DNA of 11,530 bases. Source: an uncultured Bacteroidota bacterium (GTDB lineage Bacteria > Bacteroidota > Bacteroidia > 2-12-FULL-35-15). Position numbers and translations under genes: made by a program. The stretch is taken from positions 1 through 11,530 of the forward strand of contig CAISYK010000804.1 of assembly GCA_903889605.1 (NCBI GenBank), in the 5' to 3' direction. Shown one piece after another: positions 1 to 7,284 of this stretch. Below the pieces are notes generated by a model, which was not told the DNA's origin, made no database searches, and saw only the letters and a program-made list of their open reading frames with translations. Position 1 is the first letter of the stretch. Every line of letters begins with the position of its first letter.

Positions 1-81
1 AAAAAAGAAAAGGATTTTAGCTGCAATCCATAATGCAGTATTACGAATGAAAAGCAAAGAGTGCATATATTGTTTTTTCAT
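1..81 (-). CDS. 5' end of a minus-strand gene, product unknown (partial)
   Basis: An ATG at 81-79 opens a reading frame of 27 codons that runs without a stop to the window edge. The visible peptide begins MKKQYMHSLLFIRN and continues into a hydrophobic stretch ending AAKILFFF, so it could be a membrane segment or an uncleaved signal anchor near the N-terminus. The MKK start followed by a hydrophobic run is typical of real membrane or exported proteins, but 27 codons is too short to assign a family. It would be divergent from the yiaA-like gene, with about 170 bases between them. I am only moderately sure that it is a gene. Confidence 0.45.
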   Translation of the reverse strand, partial: MKKQYMHSLLFIRNTALWIAAKILFFF

Positions 82-181
82 TCAAATGTTTTCGCTGAAT
101 TTTTTTCTGCGAATCTTTAGGATATTATAATTTTGTTTTGCCCATACTTAACAAATTGGAATTTTTCTTCCCAATTCATTT

Positions 182-197
182 TTTGATAATTGTCAAA
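182..197. promoter_or_regulatory. FNR/CRP-family-like operator upstream of the yiaA-like gene
   Basis: The 16-base near-palindrome TTTGATAATTGTCAAA has five-base outer arms that pair perfectly and one mismatched pair inside. It fits the FNR-type consensus TTGAT-N4-ATCAA with a single mismatch (GTCAA in the right half). An exact copy lies at 1574-1589. Its right edge is 21 bases before the -7 box at 219-226, so its centre would sit about 41 bases before the transcription start, the classical class II activator position. The assignment to the FNR/CRP family is inferred from the motif only; no regulator gene is in the window. Confidence 0.6.
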
Positions 198-218
198 TAT
201 TTTGCAGCACATGCTTTA

Positions 219-226
219 TAGTTTTG
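219..226 (+). promoter_or_regulatory. Bacteroidota -7 promoter box for the yiaA-like gene
   Basis: TAGTTTTG matches the Bacteroidota -7 consensus TAnnTTTG exactly and lies 23 bases before the ATG. No good -33 TTTG is found at the usual distance. Instead, the FNR-like palindrome ends 21 bases upstream and covers the -33 region, as expected if the promoter depends on an activator. Confidence 0.6.
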
Positions 227-249
227 TACCGTAATCTAAAAACTAAATT

Positions 250-678
250 ATGAAAAAACCATCAAATGCTTTTATTGCCGCCTCATGGGTAGCATTATTT
301 ACAGGTGCAGTCTCTTTCAATATTGGATTGTGGAATGCCGAAATGCAGTCAAATGAAAAGGGATATTATTTTACTGTATTGATGTATGGCCTGTTTTCAG
401 CGGTGTCATTACAAAAAGCGGTGAGGGACCAGTTGGAAGGAATTCCTGTTACAGCTATTTACTATGGTATAAGCTGGTTCTCGACATTGCTTGCTATTTT
501 ACTGTTGATTATTGGGTTGTGGAATGCTCCATTATTACTCAGTGAAAGAGGGTTTTACGGTATGTCGTTTGTTCTTGCTTTATTTGGAGCAATAGCCGTG
601 CAGAAGAATATTCGTGACAGCCAGTCGGATGTTGGACTACCGGATAAAAAGACAGAAAAGAGTGAAAACATATATTAA
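250..678 (+). CDS. yiaA: YiaA/YiaB-family inner membrane protein
   Basis: A 142-residue integral membrane protein built from two copies of the roughly 54-residue YiaAB two-helix domain (about residues 8-61 and 71-124). Each repeat carries the hallmark pattern IGLWNA, then a short loop with ERG or EKG plus an aromatic residue, then a second helix ending in QK-x2-RD. The length is close to that of E. coli YiaA. The family sits in the cytoplasmic membrane and its molecular function is not known. The C-terminal tail (from about 125) is short, charged and probably cytoplasmic. The gene stands alone, with its own promoter box, an FNR-like site upstream and a strong hairpin terminator 25 bases after the stop. 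The ATG is preceded by an A-rich leader and no Shine-Dalgarno sequence, as usual in Bacteroidota. The family call is firm; regulation by an FNR-type protein is inference. Confidence 0.88.
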   Translation: MKKPSNAFIAASWVALFTGAVSFNIGLWNAEMQSNEKGYYFTVLMYGLFSAVSLQKAVRDQLEGIPVTAIYYGISWFSTLLAILLLIIGLWNAPLLLSERGFYGMSFVLALFGAIAVQKNIRDSQSDVGLPDKKTEKSENIY

Positions 679-702
679 ATTGATTTGTATTGTTTAATAA
701 AG

Positions 703-738
703 CCGGGTAAAGCGAGTCATGTTTTATCCGGTTTTTTT
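703..738. terminator. Shared (bidirectional) hairpin terminator
   Basis: A nine-base-pair stem with one G-U pair is formed by CCGGGTAAA (703-711) and TTTATCCGG (723-731) around an 11-base loop. Seven T residues follow on the plus strand (732-738), giving a standard intrinsic terminator for the yiaA-like gene. On the minus strand the stem is followed by CTTTATT, a weaker U-rich tail, so it can also end the convergent ceramidase-like transcript. The minus-strand stop codon TAA (726-724) lies inside the stem. Confidence 0.85.
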
Positions 739-1527
739 ATTTTGTATTTTTGAGCCTGCAGTCTTCATTTTTAGTTGTCTGATACCGAATAGAAATATCA
801 ATGGTGCTGAAGCTGCAAAAATATGTTTTAGTGAATGGCCGCTGATGAATTTTAGTGCATGAAATATTTGTTGGTCAAAAGTCTCATTAGTTTTTGCTAA
901 AACATACATCAACAGTACCAACCATAGATATGAAGCATTATACCCAACAGGTTTAAATAATAACAAAATGATAGGAATAAGTATTATCGGTAAAAATTGA
1001 ACCGCTATATATAACCGCAAATCCCCGCATCCATGAGACTCGCTTATATTCCAATAAATTACAGAAGTGATTCCTAAAAACAAAAGGGCAAATAATATTA
1101 ATCGTGCATTCCTCATGCTTATGAACTCGCTGATAATAATAGAAAAAAATGACATAAATGAAATTGTCATTGGCAGCCGGTCCCACACTAAAGTATAATT
1201 ATTTGGATTCAGATGATAGTAACCCGACCCAAGACCTGTCAGAAATATACCTGTGAAAAATATGAAATAATTCAGCTGAAGAGATTGAAGGATCAATTTT
1301 GTTTTATATAAAACATAATACATACCAAATATCCCTATCAATAAAAAAGGAACATTCGAAATAACATTCCAGAAATTTGGGACAGAAACAAATTCTCTGC
1401 TGTCGGCAAATATATGGTAACTTGGGTTTTGTGCTATTGGCTTTAAAAGTGTGATGCCGATACATCCAATAAATACTAAAAACAAAATTACATTTACTTT
1501 TTCCTGTTCGTTTATTATCCTTTTCAT
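724..1527 (-). CDS. Ceramidase-like integral membrane hydrolase (CREST superfamily)
   Basis: A 267-residue, mostly hydrophobic protein with about seven predicted membrane helices. It matches the alkaline ceramidase pattern. An early FADSRE...PNFWNVISN segment (about 40-58) resembles the conserved N-terminal region, followed by S101-x3-H105 in GSGYYH, D116 in WDRLPM, and H231-x3-H235 in GHSLKH. The spacing S to H of 4, H to D of 11 and H to H of 4 equals that of the zinc-site residues of human ACER3 as I recall them (S77, H81, D92, H217, H221), so an intact zinc amidase site is likely. Many Bacteroidota make sphingolipids, so hydrolysis of ceramide or a related amide lipid is plausible, but the substrate is not proven. 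The gene is convergent with the yiaA-like gene and divergent from the polymerase gene. The start is the ATG at 1527, before the first membrane helix. An FNR-like site lies 46 bases upstream. Confidence 0.82.
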   Translation of the reverse strand: MKRIINEQEKVNVILFLVFIGCIGITLLKPIAQNPSYHIFADSREFVSVPNFWNVISNVPFLLIGIFGMYYVLYKTKLILQSLQLNYFIFFTGIFLTGLGSGYYHLNPNNYTLVWDRLPMTISFMSFFSIIISEFISMRNARLILFALLFLGITSVIYWNISESHGCGDLRLYIAVQFLPIILIPIILLLFKPVGYNASYLWLVLLMYVLAKTNETFDQQIFHALKFISGHSLKHIFAASAPLIFLFGIRQLKMKTAGSKIQNKKTG

Positions 1528-1544
1528 GTTTATTTTTTTTGATT

Positions 1545-1552
1545 CAAAAGTC
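1545..1552 (-). promoter_or_regulatory. Candidate -7 box for the ceramidase-like gene
   Basis: On the minus strand this reads GACTTTTG, which matches TAnnTTTG except at the first base. It is 17 bases before the start codon and exactly 21 bases downstream of the FNR-like palindrome at 1574-1589, the same spacing seen at the yiaA-like promoter. That shared geometry is the main reason for accepting a one-mismatch box. Confidence 0.5.
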
Positions 1553-1573
1553 TTGTCTTTTTGCGGGAATCCA

Positions 1574-1589
1574 TTTGATAATTGTCAAA
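1574..1589. promoter_or_regulatory. FNR/CRP-family-like operator between the ceramidase-like and polymerase genes
   Basis: An exact second copy of the 16-base near-palindrome at 182-197. Read on the minus strand it lies 21 bases upstream of the ceramidase-like -7 box, a class II activator position. It is also 100 bases upstream of the polymerase ATG. At the matching 21-base distance on the plus strand (1611-1618) there is no TAnnTTTG box, so control of the polymerase gene from this site is less likely. These are the only two good copies I found in the window. Confidence 0.6.
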
Positions 1590-1669
1590 AAGGGGATTAT
1601 GAAAATAATATTTTAGGTGGTTTTATTGTTTGACAAAATAGGAAAGCTCTTTAATAATTTCAGTATTTT

Positions 1670-1677
1670 TACTTTAG
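1670..1677 (+). promoter_or_regulatory. Weak candidate -7 box for the DnaE-family gene
   Basis: TACTTTAG matches TAnnTTTG at all but the seventh position and lies 12 bases before the ATG. No TTG is found at the usual -33 distance. The nearby TATTGTTTG (1624-1632) has the right parts but one extra spacer base. The promoter is therefore uncertain. Confidence 0.25.
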
Positions 1678-1689
1678 ATAATTTCAATA

Positions 1690-4623
1690 ATGTTGTTGAA
1701 TACGCATACATATTACAGTTTAAGATACGGAACATTGTCTGTTGAAGAAGTTATTCAGCAAACAAAAGAAAATGGCTATGATTCCGCCGCAGTGACTGAT
1801 ATAAACAACTCCTCGGGTATATTTGAATTTGTAAAAGCTTGCAGTGAAAATGGAATAAAACCTATAGTAGGAATGGAATTCCGAAATGGAGATGAAATTC
1901 AATTTATTGCTTTAGCTCAAAATAATAAGGGGCTGAAGGAAATGAACGATTTGATTACTGATTGTAATTTAAATAATAAACTTATTCCTACGCGCTGGGA
2001 TTTCAGCAATTGCTTTGTGATATATCCGTTTGGCAATACAAATGCCGGACAGTTAAATGCAAATGAATTTATTGGAATAAGGCCAAATCAAATCAATAAA
2101 ATTTTATTTGATTCAGAGATACAAAAAAATAAATATGTAATCCTGCATTCAATTACTTACAATAATGAAAAAGGTTTTGATGTACATAAAAAATTGCGTG
2201 CCGTTGATCATAATATTTTGTTATCGCAGCTGCAGCCTCATCAAACAGCTGGAAGTGACGAATATTTTATTCATGAAAAACAATTACTAGGATTATATTC
2301 GCAGCATCCGCAATTAATTAAAAACACTAATTACATTATTGATAATTGCTCATTTAGTTTTGATTTTAAAGAAATAAAAAACAAAAAAACATTTACTATT
2401 TCGTCTTTCGATGATAAGCTTTTACTTCACAAACTTGCTTTTGACGGACTTAAATACCGATACGGCATTACCAATAAAACTGCAAAACAACGTGTTGAAA
2501 AGGAATTAGCAATTATTGATGAGCTTGGTTTTTCTGCCTACTTTTTAATTACATGGGATATTATCCGTTATTCGATGTCGAGGGGGTATTATCACGTGGG
2601 GCGTGGAAGCGGCGCAAATAGTGTTGTCGCCTATTGTCTTAGAATAACAGATGTTTGTCCAATAGAATTGGATTTATATTTTGAACGTTTTTTAAATCCA
2701 AAACGAAAATCTCCGCCCGATTTTGATATTGACTTTTCATGGAAAGATCGTGATGATGTATTGGACTATATTTTCAAACGCTATGGACATAAACACACCG
2801 CTTTATTGGGTGCTATGTCCACTTTTAAAGATCGTTCAATTATTCGTGAACTTGGAAAAATTTATGGTTTGCCAAAAGAGGAAATAGACCGGCTTATCAA
2901 GCAACCCAACTCTCCGTTAAACAATAATGAAATTTGCAAAACCATTTTAGAATATTACGGTGAAATAGAAGACTACCCAAACATGCGTACAATACATTCA
3001 TGCGGTGTATTGATTTCAGAAGAGCCAATTACTAACTATACCGCGCTGGATTTGCCGCCAAAAGGATTGCCTACTGTTCAATTTGATATGTATTTGGCCG
3101 AAGAGATAGGCTTTGAGAAGTTTGATATTTTAAGTCAGCGTGGGATAGGGCACATAAAAGAAGCTGCCGAAATTATTTACCAAAATAGAAAAATAAAAGT
3201 TGATGTACATGATATAGACACATTCAAAAAAGACAAACAAACATCGAAGCAATTAAAATCAGGTGATACCATTGGATGTTTTTACATTGAAAGCCCTGCT
3301 ATGCGCGGCCTTTTGAAAAAACTCCACTGCGATAATTACTTAACATTGGTTGCCGCAAGTTCAATAATTCGTCCAGGCGTTGCCAGCAGCGGAATGATGA
3401 AAGCTTATATAGAACGTTTTCATAATCCCAATGGTTTTGAGTATATGCATCCTGTTTTGAAGGAGCAGTTAAAAGAAACATACGGCGTTATGGTTTACCA
3501 GGAAGATGTTTTAAAGGTTGGACACCACTTCGGCGGTCTCGACCTAGCTGACGCAGATGTGCTGAGAAGAATGATGAGCGGTAAATCCAGAAACAAAAAA
3601 CATTTGTTGGAAATTGAAGATAAATTTTTCAGCCATTGTAAAGCGCAGAATTATCCCGAAGCAATATCAAAAGAAGTTTGGCGGCAGATAGAATCCTTTG
3701 CCGGATACAGCTTCAGCAAGGCTCATTCCGCCAGTTATGCAGTTGAAAGCTATCAAAGTTTATACTTAAAATCTCATTATCCGCTTGAGTTTATGGTTGC
3801 TGTGATCAATAACTTCGGAGGGTTTTACAATACCCGTGTATATGTGAATGAAGCTAAAATCGCGGGAGCGGCCATTAATCTGCCATGTGTAAACAAAAGT
3901 AATTATACAACAGCCATTTACGGAGTTGAAATATATTTAGGATTCATTCATCTTAAAAGTTTGGAAAGCACTATTGCTCAGCAGATCGAAACAGAATGTA
4001 AAAAGAATGGTGATTATAGTTCGTTGGAGGATTTTACTAAACGAATTCATATTGGAATTGAGCAGCTTATTATTTTAATTCGTATTGACGCTTTTAGATT
4101 TACGGGCAGAAACAAACGGCAATTATTATGGGAGGCACACATGCTTATAAATAAGAATGAAATAATTTCAAATGAAGTCGAATTATTTGAAATAGCTAAA
4201 AACAAATTTGAGCTTCCGGTACTTGAACATAATCAAATTGAAGATGCCTACGATGAAATTGAGCTTTTGGGTTTTCCCGTAACAATGAGTTATTTTGATT
4301 TGCTTAAAACTAATTTCAGAGGCGAATGTATGGTAAAAGATCTAATGAAAAGTGTCGGCAAAACTGTACGTATGGCAGGCAGTTTCGTGACAATTAAGCC
4401 TGTAAGAACAAAGCGCGGTGATATGATGGCTTTTGGAACTTTTTTAGATGCAGAAGGTAAGTTCTTTGATACAACACATTTTCCGCCGTGTTTAAAACAA
4501 TATCCTTTTACAGGTACTGGAGTTTACTTAATCCTGGGTAAAGTGGTTGAGGAATTCGGATTCCCAAGCTTAGAGGTTACTAAAATGGCAAGACTGCCGA
4601 TTAAAGGTGATTCGAGGGTGTAA
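1690..4623 (+). CDS. Short C-family DNA polymerase, DnaE2/ImuC-like
   Basis: A 977-residue DNA polymerase III alpha-type enzyme. In order it has an N-terminal PHP domain (about 1-240), the C-family palm with GRGSGANS (304-311) and the catalytic PDFDIDF (D344, D346), a third catalytic aspartate D479 in KFDIL, the fingers motif GYSFSKAHSASYA (about 672-684), a helix-hairpin-helix region (about 740-815) and a C-terminal OB fold (about 890-965). It ends after the OB fold and lacks the tau-binding C-terminal domain of replicative DnaE, which usually has about 1100-1400 residues. This architecture is that of the error-prone DnaE2/ImuC type. PHP metal residues appear eroded: the usual HxH is N4-T-H6 and the usual TDH is T36-D-I38, so the PHP domain is probably not a nuclease. 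A possible beta-clamp motif EVELF is at 829-833. No imuA, imuB, dinB or lexA gene is adjacent. The start fits because PHP homology begins at residue 4. Polymerase identity is firm; the mutagenic role is inferred. Confidence 0.9.
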   Translation: MLLNTHTYYSLRYGTLSVEEVIQQTKENGYDSAAVTDINNSSGIFEFVKACSENGIKPIVGMEFRNGDEIQFIALAQNNKGLKEMNDLITDCNLNNKLIPTRWDFSNCFVIYPFGNTNAGQLNANEFIGIRPNQINKILFDSEIQKNKYVILHSITYNNEKGFDVHKKLRAVDHNILLSQLQPHQTAGSDEYFIHEKQLLGLYSQHPQLIKNTNYIIDNCSFSFDFKEIKNKKTFTISSFDDKLLLHKLAFDGLKYRYGITNKTAKQRVEKELAIIDELGFSAYFLITWDIIRYSMSRGYYHVGRGSGANSVVAYCLRITDVCPIELDLYFERFLNPKRKSPPDFDIDFSWKDRDDVLDYIFKRYGHKHTALLGAMSTFKDRSIIRELGKIYGLPKEEIDRLIKQPNSPLNNNEICKTILEYYGEIEDYPNMRTIHSCGVLISEEPITNYTALDLPPKGLPTVQFDMYLAEEIGFEKFDILSQRGIGHIKEAAEIIYQNRKIKVDVHDIDTFKKDKQTSKQLKSGDTIGCFYIESPAMRGLLKKLHCDNYLTLVAASSIIRPGVASSGMMKAYIERFHNPNGFEYMHPVLKEQLKETYGVMVYQEDVLKVGHHFGGLDLADADVLRRMMSGKSRNKKHLLEIEDKFFSHCKAQNYPEAISKEVWRQIESFAGYSFSKAHSASYAVESYQSLYLKSHYPLEFMVAVINNFGGFYNTRVYVNEAKIAGAAINLPCVNKSNYTTAIYGVEIYLGFIHLKSLESTIAQQIETECKKNGDYSSLEDFTKRIHIGIEQLIILIRIDAFRFTGRNKRQLLWEAHMLINKNEIISNEVELFEIAKNKFELPVLEHNQIEDAYDEIELLGFPVTMSYFDLLKTNFRGECMVKDLMKSVGKTVRMAGSFVTIKPVRTKRGDMMAFGTFLDAEGKFFDTTHFPPCLKQYPFTGTGVYLILGKVVEEFGFPSLEVTKMARLPIKGDSRV

Positions 4624-4637
4624 TAGAAGGTCATATA

Positions 4638-4651
4638 GAAATAATTATTTC
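4638..4651. repeat. Perfect 14-base palindrome after the polymerase gene
   Basis: GAAATAATTATTTC is a perfect palindrome with no loop, 14 bases after the polymerase stop codon. A run of eight T residues follows at 4676-4683, but no GC-containing stem adjoins it, so this is at best a weak terminator region. AT-only palindromes of this length can arise by chance in such AT-rich DNA. Confidence 0.3.
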
Positions 4652-4776
4652 AAATATTACTGAACCTGGAAATTGTTTTTTTTGAATCCCAATATATTAT
4701 ATCCTTCAATTTGGAATTGCTGCATTTTCTTTCATAATGAATTCGTAAATTCGCACAAATCTGACACTCGTAAATT

Positions 4777-6564
4777 ATGAAATACATTATTTCCTATTCC
4801 AAACCTCACAATCATTATATTGATATTGAATTTATTGCTGATAAAATAAAGCATGATGAATTGCTGATTCAGCTGCCATCATGGAGACCTGGCCGTTACG
4901 AGCTTGGAAACTTTGCAAAAAATATTCAAAAATGGGCAGCGTTTGATGAAAAAGGGAAGGCGCTGAAATTTGGAAAAATTTCTAAAGACTGCTGGAACAT
5001 CCAGACCAAAGGCGTTTCCTCTGTTCATATAAAATATAATTATTATGCCTCTGAATTAAACGCAGGATCAACTTTTTTGGACAGCACGCAATTATATATG
5101 AATCCTGTGAATTGCTGTGTTTATATCCCTGAAAGAATTGATGAACCATGCGAAATGATTCTGCAATTGCCCCTTGATTATAAAATTGCATGCGGACATT
5201 CACAGTCTTCTTTTCCGGATTTTATTATCCCATTTGAAAGCGGTGATAACAGGCTTGGAGAGAATAGTTTTGTATTTAAAAACTTTCATGAACTTGCTGA
5301 TTCCCCTTTCATCGCAAGTAATTCGCTGCAGCATTGTAAATTCGTTTGCTTTGGGGTTGAATTTAATATTTGGTTTCAAGGGGAATGCTGTCCAAACTGG
5401 ACAAAGCTTACAAGTGATTTTATGAAATTTATACATGAGCAGCTGCTTATTATGAATGATTTTCCTGGTAAAGTTTATCATTTTTTATTTCAGATACTTC
5501 CTCACAAAATTTATCATGGTGTAGAGCATACAGCTTCTACTGTTATTGCACTTGGTCCCGGTTATAATTTAATGAAAGGCGATTTGTATGAAGATTTATT
5601 AGGGGTAAGTTCACATGAATTATTTCACGCATGGAATATTAAATCTATTCGTCCCGTTGAATTGCAGCCTTACGATTACAGTAAAGAAAATTATTCTAAA
5701 CTAGGTTATATAGCTGAAGGAGTGACTTCTTATTACGGCGATTATCTTTTGTTCCGTTCTGGTGTATTAGATGAACAGCAGTATTTTCAGACCTTTGCAG
5801 AACGCCTGCAGAAACATATTGATAATTTTGGAAGATATAATCTTTCTGTTGCCGATGCCTCATTTGATACATGGCTTGATGGTTATACCCCCGGAGTCCC
5901 AAACCGTAAAACATCTATTTATGATGAAGGCTGTTTATTGGCATTTGTTACTGATATGTTTATCCGGAAAAATTCTGACGGCAAGCATTCATTAGATGAT
6001 GTAATGCGCTATTTGTTTAATGAATTTGCTTTGAAAAATAAAGGGTATTCTGATATTGATTATAAAGGGATAGTGGAACATTTTGCAAATGCTTCCTTCG
6101 ATTTAATTTATAATAATTACATTAATAGTGCATCGGATTACGAACCTATACTGCATGAAGCTATGGCATACATTGGATGCGAATTAATTCTGCTGCCGTC
6201 TGCTAAGTTTCATGAGCACAGCATGGGAATTAAAGCATCGGAAGTAAACGGGGTTTGTAAAATAACATCAGTTTATCCAAATTCAGCTGCTGATATTGCA
6301 GGACTTGCAATTAATGATGATGTAATCGCAATTAACAGTATACAAATAAAGCCTGATGGTTCAGGCACCAGCTTCCCCGAGTGGTGTAAATACTTTGGTA
6401 ATAAACCATCATCATTAACTATTGCAAGTAATGGAATAATTAAACTGGTAGAAATAATTCCTCAGCCTAACTGTTTTTACAAAACTGCTGGTATAAATAA
6501 GCTTTTGACTGCTGACGAAAATCAAAAAAATAATTTTAAGAAATGGGGAAATATAAAATTTTGA
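4777..6564 (+). CDS. M61-family zinc metallopeptidase with PDZ domain
   Basis: A 595-residue protein of the glycyl aminopeptidase (M61) family. The N-terminal half is the beta-rich M61 domain. The family motif GVEH is at 248-251 and the zinc site HELFHAWN at 280-287 (H280, E281, H284), followed by R and P in IRPVE. E314 in AEGVTSYYGD is the expected third zinc ligand. A PDZ domain spans about 483-560, with the typical IKASEVNGVCKITSV...AGLAINDDVIAINS pattern. The length is normal for Bacteroidota members. No signal peptide or lipobox is seen at the N-terminus (MKYIISYSKPHNHY), so the enzyme is probably cytoplasmic, where family members trim N-terminal glycine or other small residues from peptides. 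The gene follows the polymerase by 153 bases and is probably transcribed separately. All catalytic residues are intact. The physiological substrate cannot be told from sequence. Confidence 0.92.
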   Translation: MKYIISYSKPHNHYIDIEFIADKIKHDELLIQLPSWRPGRYELGNFAKNIQKWAAFDEKGKALKFGKISKDCWNIQTKGVSSVHIKYNYYASELNAGSTFLDSTQLYMNPVNCCVYIPERIDEPCEMILQLPLDYKIACGHSQSSFPDFIIPFESGDNRLGENSFVFKNFHELADSPFIASNSLQHCKFVCFGVEFNIWFQGECCPNWTKLTSDFMKFIHEQLLIMNDFPGKVYHFLFQILPHKIYHGVEHTASTVIALGPGYNLMKGDLYEDLLGVSSHELFHAWNIKSIRPVELQPYDYSKENYSKLGYIAEGVTSYYGDYLLFRSGVLDEQQYFQTFAERLQKHIDNFGRYNLSVADASFDTWLDGYTPGVPNRKTSIYDEGCLLAFVTDMFIRKNSDGKHSLDDVMRYLFNEFALKNKGYSDIDYKGIVEHFANASFDLIYNNYINSASDYEPILHEAMAYIGCELILLPSAKFHEHSMGIKASEVNGVCKITSVYPNSAADIAGLAINDDVIAINSIQIKPDGSGTSFPEWCKYFGNKPSSLTIASNGIIKLVEIIPQPNCFYKTAGINKLLTADENQKNNFKKWGNIKF

Positions 6565-6737
6565 CAATTGCTGCTTTGTTGTAATGATTAAAAATTGACT
6601 TTGTCTCTATAAAAGGCTCGTACTTTAAAGACATTATATTTCACAAGTTCCTAAAAGTACCCGCTTTAGTAAAATAATTAATGGATAAATGCTGTGATAG
6701 TTCCTCCAGTTTTATCAAGAAATAAAAACAAATAATA

Positions 6738-7178
6738 ATGCAGATAGAAGAATTAGCAAATGGAAATGAAGCTCCCAAAAGGCCGGTTTCATTATCTGTA
6801 TTATGTATATTAAGTTTTATTTCTGCTGGGATGGGAAGTATCTCGGCACTTGTTACTCCGATATTTTCAGATGTAATGATAGAATTATTGAAAAGCACAC
6901 CTAATTATGACGAAACCGCAATGAATGAAGCAATAATAATACTGAAGGCAGGCTGGGGTTTTTATTTGGTTACATTCATATTAGCATTGGGTTCATTAAC
7001 TGGTGCGGTTTTAATGTGGAAACTAAAAAAAATCGGTTTTCATTTTTATGCCTTATCAAATTTGGGATTATTGATGGCTCCAATGTTAATGTTTGGAATG
7101 GCAATAAGCTGGCCCGGCATATTTCTTACGACAAGTTTTATTCTTTTATATGCCGTAAATTTAAAATTTATGAGATAA
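6738..7178 (+). CDS. Small four-helix membrane protein, function unknown
   Basis: A 146-residue protein with a short polar N-terminus (about 1-16) and four predicted membrane helices, near 17-42, 73-95, 102-121 and 123-142. A polar loop of about 25 residues (about 46-70) follows helix 1. The second and third helices are joined by a basic turn (KLKKIGFHF), which suggests a cytoplasmic loop. I recognise no motif that names a family. It begins 173 bases after the M61 gene and converges with the flippase-like gene, leaving about 100 bases between the two stops. The ATG is preceded by an A-rich stretch, and no TAnnTTTG box was found upstream. The composition, with consistent hydrophobic periodicity and a plausible start, supports a real gene. 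Confidence 0.7.
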   Translation: MQIEELANGNEAPKRPVSLSVLCILSFISAGMGSISALVTPIFSDVMIELLKSTPNYDETAMNEAIIILKAGWGFYLVTFILALGSLTGAVLMWKLKKIGFHFYALSNLGLLMAPMLMFGMAISWPGIFLTTSFILLYAVNLKFMR

Positions 7179-7284
7179 TGCTCTGTGTCGAATTATAAAT
7201 AATGGATGTCATTAATAGATTTTAAAAAAAATAATATATAAAACACCTCCCATAATTACCCTTGATTTCTGTAGAATATTTTTT

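Noticed and set aside
953..1186. 77-codon minus-strand reading frame inside the ceramidase-like gene
   Set aside because: It is an out-of-frame shadow of a gene whose own frame carries conserved active-site residues.
1624..1632. TATTGTTTG as a -7 box for the polymerase gene
   Set aside because: It has three bases instead of two between TA and TTTG, and no partner element was found at the right distance.
1451..1633. 60-codon plus-strand reading frame between the ceramidase-like and polymerase genes
   Set aside because: It overlaps the start of the well-supported ceramidase-like gene antisense and covers the FNR-like site and promoter. There is no sign of a protein family.
2339..2349. TTGATAATTGC within the polymerase gene, resembling the left part of the FNR-like site
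   Set aside because: The right half is missing and it lies inside coding sequence, so chance is the best explanation.
5200..5481. 93-codon antisense reading frame within the M61 peptidase gene
   Set aside because: It is antisense to a gene with an intact catalytic site and family-length protein, and no promoter or family match supports it.
6560..6570. TTTGACAATTG after the M61 gene, resembling half of the FNR-like site
   Set aside because: The right half (CTGC) does not match, so it is only a half-site. It overlaps the stop codon of the M61 gene and is not near a promoter box.
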